DNA of 25,531 bases from DATLZM01 sp035559315 (GTDB lineage: Bacteria; Actinomycetota; UBA4738; HRBIN12): assembly GCA_035559315.1 (NCBI GenBank), contig DATMBJ010000155.1, forward strand, positions 1 through 25,531, read 5' to 3'. The position numbers and the translations under genes were made by a program. Positions within the stretch are counted from its first letter, which is position 1. The number at the start of each line of letters is the position of its first letter. Under the pieces are notes generated by a model that was given only the letters and a program-made list of their open reading frames with translations, was not told the DNA's origin and ran no database searches. This document shows, piece after piece, positions 15,018-24,014 of the stretch.

Positions 15018-16144
15018 CCGCGGCCCTCCCCGGCGAGCGCCGCCTCGTAGGCCCGGAGCGTCCCCCGGGCCGTCTCCTCCCACGAGAACCGCTCCGCCCG
15101 GGCCCGCCCCCGCATCGCCAGGCGCTCGGCGAGGTCGCGGTCGGCGAGGACCTCGGCGATCGCCCGGGACAGCTCCCGCACGGAGCGGGGGTCCACGAGG
15201 AGGGCCGCGTCGCCCGCGACCTCGGGGAGCGAGGAGGCGGCCGAGGCCACGGTGGGGACCCCGCGGGCCATCGCCTCGAGCACCGGGAGCCCGAACCCCT
15301 CGTACAGCGAGGGGTAGACGAACAGGTCCGCCCCCCGGTAGAGGGCGTCCAGGTCGGCCGGGGGGAGGGCGCCGGTCAGCACGACCTCCCCGGGGCCGCG
15401 GAGCGCGAGCTCCCGGTGGAGCCGGTGGTGGTGCCACCCGAGCGGCCCCGCCAGGACCAGGGCGTGCGGGACCCCCTCGGCCGCCACCCGCCGGTAGGCG
15501 CGGACCAGGCGGACGAGGTTCTTCCGCGGCTCGAGGGTCCCCACGAACAGCACGTAGGGCCGGGGCACCTTGAGCCGTTCGAGGACCCGCTCGGGCTCCC
15601 GGGCCCCGCGTTCGAGGGAGGCCGCCAGGGGCACGACGTGGATGCGCTCGGGCCGGGCCCGGGTCCGCTCCAGGAGGTCCTCGGCGGTGTGGCGCGAGGG
15701 GACGAGGATGGCCCGGGCCCGGCGGACCGCCGCCCACAGCCCGGTCCGGTAGAGGGCCCGCCAGGTCCTGGGGAACAGGCCCGGGAACCGGAGGAACGCG
15801 AGGTCGTGGACGGTCACCACGAGCCGCTGCCCCGGCCCGGCCGGGGGGATCGCGGCCGGGTTCGTGGCGTGGACGAGGTCGAGCGCCCGCAGGGGCTCGG
15901 GCAGGGGAGGGCGGCCGAGCAGGTTCCAGCCCGGGTACAGGACCCGGATCCCCGCGGGGATCTCCTCGACCCGCAGCTCCCGGAGCCAGGGCTCCCCGGG
16001 GGTCCCCGGGAAGCGGGCGTGGAACGCGACCAGCTCGACCGAGGGGTCGGCCTTGGCGAGGGCGGGCAGGAGCTCCCGGATGTAGGTGCCGATCCCGCCC
16101 GGCGCCCGGAAGAACAGCTGGTCGACGTGGATCCCCACCCGCAT
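15008..16144 (-). CDS. Family 4 glycosyltransferase
   Basis: This 378-residue retaining glycosyltransferase has the two-Rossmann GT-B fold. The N-terminal glycine loop is FRAPGGIGTYIREL. The donor-binding half begins VLFVGTLEPRKNLVRLV and ends with the E-x7-E motif in YEGFGLPVLEAMA. The sequence resembles mannosyl/rhamnosyl transferases of polysaccharide clusters that start with MRVGI-type N-termini. It is the first gene of a two-gene unit with the family 2 enzyme. No clear Shine-Dalgarno sequence precedes ATG 16144. No polymerase or flippase is nearby. Confidence 0.9.
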   Translation of the reverse strand: MRVGIHVDQLFFRAPGGIGTYIRELLPALAKADPSVELVAFHARFPGTPGEPWLRELRVEEIPAGIRVLYPGWNLLGRPPLPEPLRALDLVHATNPAAIPPAGPGQRLVVTVHDLAFLRFPGLFPRTWRALYRTGLWAAVRRARAILVPSRHTAEDLLERTRARPERIHVVPLAASLERGAREPERVLERLKVPRPYVLFVGTLEPRKNLVRLVRAYRRVAAEGVPHALVLAGPLGWHHHRLHRELALRGPGEVVLTGALPPADLDALYRGADLFVYPSLYEGFGLPVLEAMARGVPTVASAASSLPEVAGDAALLVDPRSVRELSRAIAEVLADRDLAERLAMRGRARAERFSWEETARGTLRAYEAALAGEGRGWR

Positions 16145-16212
16145 CGCGGCCGCCCGTCAGCTCCGCGTGCCCCGGCCGCCGAGAGGCCGCCACGCGCCCC
16201 GGGAGCCCGGTG

Positions 16213-16509
16213 TCACCGCGACGCCTCCACGCACGACACCCCCTCGGGGCCCACGGTCGCCGCGTGGGGGGTGCCGGGGTCGAGGTCGAGGCGGTCGCCC
16301 GCCACGAGCTCCACGTCCCCCTCCGTGGTGTGGAAGACGATCGAGCCCTCCAGGCAGAACAGGACCTTGTGGTAGCCGTGCGAGTGCCAGTCGTAGACGT
16401 CGCCCGGCGCGTTCGACCACGGCCGGGGCTCCGAGCAGCCCTCCGCCCGGAAGGCGGCCAGGGCCTCCTCGCGACCGGCCACCGCTCCTCGGGTCCTCCT
16501 CGCGCCCAC
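16213..16509 (-). CDS. Small cupin-domain protein
   Basis: This 98-residue protein is a single cupin barrel. The first motif is DWHSHGYHKVLFCLEG with the two or three His that bind metal; the usual Glu of the motif is not at its standard place. The second motif is GDRLDLDPGTPHAATVG with the third His. Such single cupins range from isomerases and dioxygenases to non-catalytic binding proteins, so no reaction is assigned. The start is GTG 16509, with GAAACT 6 nt before it suggesting leaderless expression. It lies between the carboxylase genes and the glycosyltransferases. Confidence 0.82.
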   Translation of the reverse strand: MGARRTRGAVAGREEALAAFRAEGCSEPRPWSNAPGDVYDWHSHGYHKVLFCLEGSIVFHTTEGDVELVAGDRLDLDPGTPHAATVGPEGVSCVEASR

Positions 16510-16515
16510 GGCGTG

Positions 16516-16521
16516 AGTTTC
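16516..16521 (-). promoter_or_regulatory. -10-like hexamer GAAACT for a leaderless cupin transcript
   Basis: On the minus strand GAAACT is followed by CACGCC and GTG 16509. It parallels CAAACT before the biotin ligase gene. Confidence 0.4.
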
Positions 16522-16571
16522 CCACGGCGTGCGCGAGGGGTCGCGGCGGCCGCACCGCCTCCGGCGCGCGT

Positions 16572-16832
16572 TCAGCGGGCGTCGGCCCGGCCGACCGTCG
16601 TCGGGTACCCCCGGCGGGCGAAGGCCATACGGACCGGCGCGTCCCAGGCCCGGCGCATCAGCCGGCGGCCCTGCACCGCCCCCAGGGAGCAGGCCTCGAG
16701 CCTGCCCTCGAGGACCCAGGGGTCGGGCTTGGGGACCTCGCCCCGGAAGTACCGCTCGAGGGCCAGGAGGATGGCGCGCTCCTCCTCGGGGGTGAGCCCC
16801 TCGGGGATCTCGAACCGTCGACCCTCGGCCAT
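16572..16832 (-). CDS. Acyl-CoA carboxylase epsilon-like small subunit
   Basis: This 86-residue protein directly follows the carboxyltransferase beta gene, 13 bp downstream, with a strong GGAGGGGAGGG before ATG 16832. It has a predicted helix PEEERAILLALERYF and a Trp-containing C-terminal half (DPWVLEGRLEA and RRAWDAP). Size, position and the pattern of helix plus Trp segments resemble the small epsilon subunits that stabilise actinobacterial acyl-CoA carboxylases. Sequence similarity is loose, so the assignment leans on context. It could instead be an unrelated small partner of the beta subunit. Confidence 0.6.
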   Translation of the reverse strand: MAEGRRFEIPEGLTPEEERAILLALERYFRGEVPKPDPWVLEGRLEACSLGAVQGRRLMRRAWDAPVRMAFARRGYPTTVGRADAR

Positions 16833-16845
16833 CCCTCCCCTCCGG

Positions 16846-18435
<1,590 letters not shown>

Positions 18436-18441
18436 GGGCCG

Positions 18442-18447
18442 AGTCTA
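18442..18447 (-). promoter_or_regulatory. -10 hexamer TAGACT for the leaderless carboxylase beta transcript
   Basis: On the minus strand TAGACT is followed by CGGCCC and ATG 18435. The 12-nt string from hexamer to spacer is identical to that before the VOC gene. Confidence 0.6.
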
Positions 18448-18499
18448 TCCCTCCCGTGCCGGATCCTCCGCTCCGACCACCGCGCCGGGTCCGAGGTTA

Positions 18500-18511
18500 C
18501 GTCTCGAGACG
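18500..18511. repeat. 12-bp perfect palindrome upstream of the carboxylase beta gene
   Basis: CGTCTCGAGACG lies in the 111-bp gap between the E1 beta gene and the carboxylase beta gene, about 53 bp upstream of the TAGACT hexamer. It could be an operator for the carboxylase genes or a scar at the edge of the low-GC block. Confidence 0.35.
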
Positions 18512-18546
18512 AAGACGCGGAGCAGACGGTCGGACGGAGCGAGCCG

Positions 18547-19584
18547 TCAGGCGTCGGGGACCCGGTCGTCGAGGAGGGACCGAACCGCGCGCTCGATCCG
18601 GTCCTCGTCGGGGATGATCTCCCGCTCCAGGACCAGGGCGGCCGGGATGGGGACGTCGGGGTTCGCCAGCCGGCTCGTCGCTCGGACCCGAGAGGGGCCG
18701 AGCGCCTCGACCACGCGGGCGACGAGCTCTCCTGAGAGGCCGAAGCTGCGGTAGTCCTCGTCGACCACGAGGAGCCGCGAGGTCTTGGCGACCGACCGAG
18801 CGACGGTGTCGTGATCGAGCGGGCACACCGAGCGAAGATCCACCACCTCGACCTCGATGCGCTCGGCAGCGAGCCGGTCCGCGACCCGAAGGCTGCGCTC
18901 CACCATCGTGCTCAGCGTGGCGATCGTCACGTCGGACCCCTCCCGCACCACCGCCGCTCGGCCGATCTCCACCAGGAACCGATGGGGCGGGAGCTCGGCA
19001 CCGACGCGGAAGGAACTGGCTCTCCGCAGGTAGAGGTCCTTGTGCTCGATGACGATCGTGGGGTCGTCGGACTCGAGCGAGGCGGCGAGGAGGCCGCGGA
19101 AGTCGTACGGGTTGCTGGGGACGACCACCTGGAGGCCCGGCAGATGGGCGAGCGTCCCCCAGAGGCACTGCGAGTGCTGGGCCGCCACCCCGATACAACC
19201 GCCGGCCGTGCGGATCGTCACTGGCATCCGGACCCGGCCACCTGACATGTAGCGGTTCTTGGCGATCGCGTTGTAGATCTGCTCGAGGCATACCCCGATG
19301 AAATCGACGAACATGACCTCGACCAAGGGCCGCCATCCGCTCATCGCGAGGCCGACGGCGAGGCCCGTGAACCCCATCTCCGAGATGGGGGTGTCCCTGA
19401 CCCGCCAGTCGCCGAACCGCCGGTGGAGTCCGCGGCTCGCTCCGAACGTGCCGCCCGAGTATCCGACGTCCTCGCCGAGGAACACGATCGTCGGATCCCT
19501 CTCCATCTCCATCCTGATGGTGTCCGCGATCACCTGCGAGATGTTCGGGTCCCTCCGGGCCAGGGCGGGCGTCGCCTCCGTCAT
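18547..19584 (-). CDS. 2-oxoacid dehydrogenase E1 component, beta chain
   Basis: This 345-residue protein is the beta chain of a thiamine-diphosphate E1 of the pyruvate/acetoin/branched-chain type. The start shows ISQVIADTIRMEMERDP and FLGEDVGYSGGTFG, and ISEMGFTGLAVGLAMSG contains the conserved Glu69 that activates the cofactor. VEVMFVDFIGVCLEQIYN and HSQCLWGTLAHLPGLQVVVP follow, then the C-terminal transketolase domain with VVDLRSVCPLD. The usual HSQS is HSQC. Its ATG overlaps the stop of the alpha chain in ATGA, so the two chains are co-translated and should form an alpha2beta2 enzyme. No lipoyl E2 or E3 gene lies nearby. Confidence 0.93.
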   Translation of the reverse strand: MTEATPALARRDPNISQVIADTIRMEMERDPTIVFLGEDVGYSGGTFGASRGLHRRFGDWRVRDTPISEMGFTGLAVGLAMSGWRPLVEVMFVDFIGVCLEQIYNAIAKNRYMSGGRVRMPVTIRTAGGCIGVAAQHSQCLWGTLAHLPGLQVVVPSNPYDFRGLLAASLESDDPTIVIEHKDLYLRRASSFRVGAELPPHRFLVEIGRAAVVREGSDVTIATLSTMVERSLRVADRLAAERIEVEVVDLRSVCPLDHDTVARSVAKTSRLLVVDEDYRSFGLSGELVARVVEALGPSRVRATSRLANPDVPIPAALVLEREIIPDEDRIERAVRSLLDDRVPDA

Positions 19585-20555
19585 CTCGGGTTCCGCGCGA
19601 GCACGTCACGGAAGGCGTCCGCGGGCGGCGGAGGGGGGTCGGCGCGCACTTCGTGCAAGAGCGACCGCATGGTCCGGCGAGCGTCGGCTTCGATCGCTGA
19701 CAGCGTGGCCGCATCGGCCTGCCCGCGGTCGAGGAGCCGCGCGGCTGCGATCCGTAAGGGATCGCCCTCCGCGATCATCCGACGCTTCTCTTCCTCGCTC
19801 CTGTAGTGATCGACGTCTCCCTCGAAGTGCCCGCGGAACCGGAAGCACGTCGCCTCGAGCAGAGCCGGCCCCTCCCCCGCGCGAGCGTGCCCGACCGCCG
19901 CCCGGAAGCCGTCCGCCATGAGCTCCACGTCCGTGCCGTCGACCCTGGATCCCCAGGCCCCGTAGGCACGCGCGCGCTCGGCGATCCCCGGCCCCGCGGT
20001 CACGTCCCTGCTCGGCACCGAGATGGCGTATCGATTGTTCTCCACGACGATGACCAGGGGCAGCTGCCAGATCGCTGCCATGTTCAGCGTCTCGTGGAAC
20101 TGGCCCGTGTTCACGCCCCCGTCCCCCGTGATCCCGACCGCGACGTCGTCGGTCCCGTCGAGGCGCGCGGCGTACGCATGCCCGAGCGCTACCGGGAGCG
20201 ATGACCCGACGATGCCCGTCGTCGAGAAGCGCTGCTCGGGAGCGAAGAGGTGGAGGTGCCCCCCCTTCCCTCCGCACAGACCGGTCGCCTTCTCGTAGAT
20301 CTCGGCGAGGAGCGGCCGCAACGGAACCCCTTTCGCGATCGCATGGAGGTGGCTCCGGTGCGTGCTCACCATCCAGTCGGTCGGCCGGAGCGTTCCGAGC
20401 ATCCCCGCGGCCACGCCCTCCTGTCCGACCGCGAGGTGAAGCTCGCCCCGCAGTTCGCCGTTCCTGACGCCCTCCAGGCAGGCCTCCTCGAAGGCCCGCA
20501 TCACGCACATCGCCCGGTATCGTTCGAGCAAGGGGAACCGCTCGCCCACGGACAC
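19581..20555 (-). CDS. 2-oxoacid dehydrogenase E1 component, alpha chain
   Basis: This 324-residue protein binds the thiamine diphosphate diphosphate group through GDGGVNTGQFHETLN and the closing VENNRYAIS (the GDG-x-NN motif). Other family marks are RYRAMCVMRAFEEAC at the N-terminus, GELHLAVGQEGVAAG, STHRSHLHAIAKG and CGGKGGHLHLF, and RFRGHFEGD near the end. Substrate could be pyruvate, acetoin, a branched-chain 2-oxoacid or something new; the sequence does not decide. I chose GTG 20555, 5 bp after the permease stop; the frame is open to 20606 but that would run into the permease gene. It sits third in a four-gene operon. Confidence 0.92.
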   Translation of the reverse strand: MSVGERFPLLERYRAMCVMRAFEEACLEGVRNGELRGELHLAVGQEGVAAGMLGTLRPTDWMVSTHRSHLHAIAKGVPLRPLLAEIYEKATGLCGGKGGHLHLFAPEQRFSTTGIVGSSLPVALGHAYAARLDGTDDVAVGITGDGGVNTGQFHETLNMAAIWQLPLVIVVENNRYAISVPSRDVTAGPGIAERARAYGAWGSRVDGTDVELMADGFRAAVGHARAGEGPALLEATCFRFRGHFEGDVDHYRSEEEKRRMIAEGDPLRIAAARLLDRGQADAATLSAIEADARRTMRSLLHEVRADPPPPPADAFRDVLARNPR

Positions 20556-20559
20556 GCGC

Positions 20560-22143
20560 CTACTCGATCGGGATCTCCGCGTACCGCTGGCCGATGTCGA
20601 CGCCACGGCGCGTCTGGAGGGCTTTCCACCCGTGATACCACGCGAACCCTGCCGCGATCGCGATGACCGCTCCCCAGATCACGAACGCGAGGTTGAGCGA
20701 GAACGTCGTGTCCACGGTCAGGCGGTAGAGCATCGGGACGATGAAGACCGTCGCCACGATCCCGAGCCACGTCAGCACCGGCACGCCGCCGATGCGCCAT
20801 GCGATCGGAGAGGACTCGAACGTGTCTCGGCGCACGTATGGGAAGAAGATCGACCATGCGCAGACGACCAGGAAGTTGATCGCGAGGCCCAGGAACCCCG
20901 ACACGAACCCCAGGAGCGTGGTGAACGCGAACAGCGCCAGGGTCGCCTCCCCGACCAGGACGCATACGAGGATCGCCCAGTGCGGCGAGTGGTAGCGGTC
21001 GTTCACGTCCGCCAGCTTCTCCGGCGCCATCCCATCGATGCTCCATGCCACGAGGGTCCGAGATGGATAGAGGAAGGCCGTGCCGCCCACGAACACGGCG
21101 ATGATCAGGACCCACAGGCTCATCACGACCGTGAGGAGCAGGTTCCCCCCCGCGATGGCGGTGAAGAACGGGACGAACGGCGGGGCCTCCAGAGGAACGC
21201 CCGTCGCCGATGCCGACAGGATGAAGTCGGAGCCGAAGGCCGCGCGGTAGAGGGCCATGAGGACGATGAAGGAGATCCCCATGGCGACGACCGATCCAAC
21301 GATCCCCACCAGCTGCCCACGCTGAACGTTCTTCACCTCACCGCTGAACGAGACGGCGGTGATCGCGAACCAGAGTGAGAACGCCGGCCACAGGATGAAC
21401 TTGAGGGTCTCGCCGAGCGAGAAGCCCGGGGCGGGTGCGACGCCTGCTTCGCGGCCGGTTGCTATCACCCGCTCGTACGCCCCGGCGCCGGCCAGGCGAT
21501 CGAAGTTCGCCCGGAAGTCGAGGACGCCGGTCGCCGCCAGGATCAGGACGACCACGGTGACCAGGAGGCTCACGATGCTCGCGTAGGACGCCCAGCGCTG
21601 CCAGCGGAAGTAGCGAGCGGCGCCGCGGTAGTGCAGGTACCCCATGCCGAGCACCATGAGGCTCCCGCACACGAAGATGCCCCATTTCCCGGCGAACCAG
21701 TTCGCGACGTCCAAGAGGGTCTGGTTGTGGGCCTGGACCCCGATCCCAGCGAGCACCGGCGAGATCGCGAACAGCGACAGGAACGCGCCGTTGATACCGA
21801 TGTAGAACATCTGCCAGAAGGCGAAGGAGAAGCTGAGCGCGAAACCGATCGCCGGGTGCAGTGACCGTGAGAGGAACACGTACTCGGCTCCCGAACGCGG
21901 GTAGACCGTGGCCAGGAGCGCGTAGCAGGCCCCGATCGCCGCTCCGCCGATCATCGCGAGCAGTGAGGCCAGCTCCATGGACGCCCCGGGGTAGGCCGCC
22001 CACGCGAGGACGGTGAACACGATGTAGGACAGCGCGATCGTCTGCCAGCCGAAGAAGAAGACGTCGTCCGTGCGTACCTGTCGGACGAGGCCTGAGCTCG
22101 CTCGGGTGAACACACCCGCCTGGGTAGGGATCCCACTTCCCAT
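20560..22143 (-). CDS. APC-superfamily amino acid/organocation permease
   Basis: This 527-residue permease has about 12 membrane helices. The N-terminal part includes VYPRSGAEYVFLSRSLHPAIGF, the usual P-x-S/A-GG/GA-Y region of amino acid permeases, and LKFILWPAFSLWFAITAVSFSGEVKN-type sequence (helix 6, with the ISFSGEVKN motif as SFSGEVKN). The segment FLYPSRTLVAWSIDGMAPE is the typical R-x-x-x-A-W-S-x-D-G-x-P motif before helix 9. ATG 22143 follows AGGAGGGAGCT, and the stop of the phosphoesterase lies inside that site. The link to an E1 enzyme suggests uptake of its substrate or of a precursor such as an amino acid; this is inference. Confidence 0.88.
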   Translation of the reverse strand: MGSGIPTQAGVFTRASSGLVRQVRTDDVFFFGWQTIALSYIVFTVLAWAAYPGASMELASLLAMIGGAAIGACYALLATVYPRSGAEYVFLSRSLHPAIGFALSFSFAFWQMFYIGINGAFLSLFAISPVLAGIGVQAHNQTLLDVANWFAGKWGIFVCGSLMVLGMGYLHYRGAARYFRWQRWASYASIVSLLVTVVVLILAATGVLDFRANFDRLAGAGAYERVIATGREAGVAPAPGFSLGETLKFILWPAFSLWFAITAVSFSGEVKNVQRGQLVGIVGSVVAMGISFIVLMALYRAAFGSDFILSASATGVPLEAPPFVPFFTAIAGGNLLLTVVMSLWVLIIAVFVGGTAFLYPSRTLVAWSIDGMAPEKLADVNDRYHSPHWAILVCVLVGEATLALFAFTTLLGFVSGFLGLAINFLVVCAWSIFFPYVRRDTFESSPIAWRIGGVPVLTWLGIVATVFIVPMLYRLTVDTTFSLNLAFVIWGAVIAIAAGFAWYHGWKALQTRRGVDIGQRYAEIPIE

Positions 22144-22152
22144 AGCTCCCTC

Positions 22153-23097
22153 CTAGCCCGACACGAGTCGGATGTCGCGAACCTTCCCTGCTTCGATATC
22201 GACGATCGCCCCGTCGAGGATCCCCTCCCCGTACTCGCTGCCCGGGTTGACCACCGGAACCTCCGCCAGCCGCCTGATCCCTTTCGACTCGTGGATGTGC
22301 CCGTGCAACCCGATGAGGGGTCGGTACTTGACGATCGCATCCCGTGTCGCCGTGCTGCCGACCGGCACCATCTCCGCGCCTCCGGCGCTGAGCCTCGGGC
22401 GAAGGTAGTCGTCGAGCATCGGCGCGAGGTCCAGGCCCGATCCGAGGGGCGGAACGTGGAGGCTGAAGATCGCGCGGGACGGGTCATCGATCTTGCCCGC
22501 GACGGTCTCGATGCGCGCCGCGAGCTCCTCCTCGGGGATATCGCGCGGACAGTTCCACGGGGTCGGATTGCCCCACCCCATCCCCATCAGTTGGAGGCCT
22601 TCCTCCAGGTCGATGACGACCTCGTTCGGATCCTCGATGACGCTGGATCGTGCGAGGACCTCGTCTACCTCCAAGATGTCGTCGTTGGCGCCGGAAACGA
22701 AGACCCGCACGCCCGTGCGGGCGAGTTTCTGGTCGGCCTCGGCGACCCACTCCTCGACCCGCTCGAGCGCGAGCCGACGGAACAGTTGATCGATCCGGGC
22801 CTGGTCCTCCCGGTACCACGCTTCCTCGTCGGGGGTCGTCTCGAAGGCGTACTGCCCAGCGTCGGCGATCCGCTCCTTCAACGTGGCGAGCTCCTGCGCC
22901 GTCTCCACTCGTCGCTCGACGCCGAGGAAGGTGGCCGACCTCGTACCCCGGACGCCCTCGACGATCGGCACGATGAACTTCCCGGTGATGTCGCCGCCGA
23001 CGATGATGTGATCCGCCCGGTAGAACCGCCATGAGTTCAGGAACTTCTTCCAGCATCGGCGCGACGCATGGAGGTCGGAGCAGAAGTAGATGCGCAT
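22153..23097 (-). CDS. Calcineurin-like metallophosphoesterase
   Basis: This 314-residue protein has the five metallophosphoesterase blocks: SDLHA (Asp8, His10), GGDITGK (Asp36), SGANDD (Asn138), SLHVPP (His214) and GLHGHIHES (His267, His269). The usual GNHE/D box reads ANDD, so the catalytic His is Asp139; related families with GNDD or GNCD boxes are known. A charged helical insert at about 60-130 separates blocks two and three. It is the first gene of the operon with the permease and E1 chains, separated by 9 bp from the permease. The substrate could be a nucleotide, a phospho-metabolite or a cyclic nucleotide. No Shine-Dalgarno sequence is clear before ATG 23097. Confidence 0.88.
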   Translation of the reverse strand: MRIYFCSDLHASRRCWKKFLNSWRFYRADHIIVGGDITGKFIVPIVEGVRGTRSATFLGVERRVETAQELATLKERIADAGQYAFETTPDEEAWYREDQARIDQLFRRLALERVEEWVAEADQKLARTGVRVFVSGANDDILEVDEVLARSSVIEDPNEVVIDLEEGLQLMGMGWGNPTPWNCPRDIPEEELAARIETVAGKIDDPSRAIFSLHVPPLGSGLDLAPMLDDYLRPRLSAGGAEMVPVGSTATRDAIVKYRPLIGLHGHIHESKGIRRLAEVPVVNPGSEYGEGILDGAIVDIEAGKVRDIRLVSG

Positions 23098-23135
23098 CAG
23101 CCGAGGAGCCGCGGCACGGCCCGGGTGTCGCCCGC

Positions 23136-23173
23136 CCTATCGCTTGATAGGTTCACGACGAGGACGATAGGAT
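23136..23173. promoter_or_regulatory. Divergent promoter region with GATAGG repeats
   Basis: CCTATC (23136-23141) and GATAGG (23146-23151) form a perfect inverted repeat, and GATAGG recurs at 23166-23171, exactly 20 bp after the first copy. TAGGAT (23168-23173, plus strand) and TATCGT (complement of 23164-23169, minus strand) are overlapping -10-like hexamers for the nucleotidyltransferase gene and the phosphoesterase operon. A regulator bound here could control both. Confidence 0.4.
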
Positions 23174-23204
23174 GCGTCCCGTGCGGGTGTCAAGAGGTGG
23201 AGCG

Positions 23205-24014
23205 ATGGCCGGCCGGCGCCTGGCACGTCGTCGGGGTGGTCACGGGGCGGTGAGGTCGGTGGATGAGCCGTTGGCGGAACGAGAGGGGGTGGCGCTCGTC
23301 CGGTCTGCGACGGCGGCGGGCCTGTCCCTCCGTCTGATCGGGTCGCTCGCGGTGCGTCTGCGCTGTCCCCTCCATCGCGGGATGCTGGACGCGTTGGGAC
23401 GCCGTCCGGCACGCGACATCGATCTGGTGGGCTACGCGCGCGACGAGCGGGCCATCGAGACGCTCTTCCGGGCACGCGGGTACGCGCTCCACCCGGCTGT
23501 GAAGCACAGCCGGGAATTCGGGATCCTCCGTCTGATCTTCGTGCGGCCCGACCAGGGCCTGAAGGTGGACGTCTTCCTCGACCGTCTGATCATGGCGCAC
23601 ACGATCGATCTGGCCGGCCGTCTCGAGCTCGACGCCGTGACGGTGCCCCTCGCGGATCTCTTGCTCTCGAAGCTCCAGATCCACGAGATCACGGAGAACG
23701 ACCTGCTGGACGGCGCGGCACTGTTCGCCGAGCACGAGCTCGGACCGGGAGGGATCGACACGGCCCGGATATGTGCGGTTCTCGGGGATGACTGGGGCTT
23801 CTACCACTCCGTCCTGTTGAACCTCGAGAAGCTGGAGGCGGCGTTGGACCGGTGGGTCCCGGTCCCGGAGGGGCTGGCCGATCGGGTTCGGGGACGGATC
23901 ACGCAGCTCCGCGACGCCATCGAGTCCGCACCGAAGTCCCGCCGGTGGCGCCTGCGAGCGCGGATCGGGGAGCGCATCCGATGGTACGAGGAGGTCGAGG
24001 AGGTGGAGCGCTAG
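23205..24014 (+). CDS. Nucleotidyltransferase-fold protein
   Basis: This 269-residue protein has the polymerase-beta-like nucleotidyltransferase signature: IGSLAVRL followed by RPARDIDLVGYARD with the two catalytic Asp, and a third Asp in LKVDVFLDR. The segment VPLADLLLSKLQIHE resembles the helix after the core in AbiEii-type and related proteins. The C-terminal 80 residues are charged and helical. ATG 23205 has GAGGTGGAG before it; an ATG at 23172 and a leaderless GTG at 23181 (7 nt after TAGGAT) are also possible. It could be a toxin-like or substrate-modifying transferase. No antitoxin partner is evident; the convergent TetR gene shares its stop codon bases. Confidence 0.72.
   Translation: MAGRRLARRRGGHGAVRSVDEPLAEREGVALVRSATAAGLSLRLIGSLAVRLRCPLHRGMLDALGRRPARDIDLVGYARDERAIETLFRARGYALHPAVKHSREFGILRLIFVRPDQGLKVDVFLDRLIMAHTIDLAGRLELDAVTVPLADLLLSKLQIHEITENDLLDGAALFAEHELGPGGIDTARICAVLGDDWGFYHSVLLNLEKLEAALDRWVPVPEGLADRVRGRITQLRDAIESAPKSRRWRLRARIGERIRWYEEVEEVER

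Noticed and set aside
14070..16193. Single 707-codon glycosyltransferase fusion
   Set aside because: The upstream part of this frame is a shadow of the family 4 gene in another frame; the family 2 protein has its own start near 15017.
18547..20555. Complete pyruvate or acetoin dehydrogenase complex
   Set aside because: Only the two E1 chains are present; no lipoyl-domain E2 or flavin E3 is encoded in the window.
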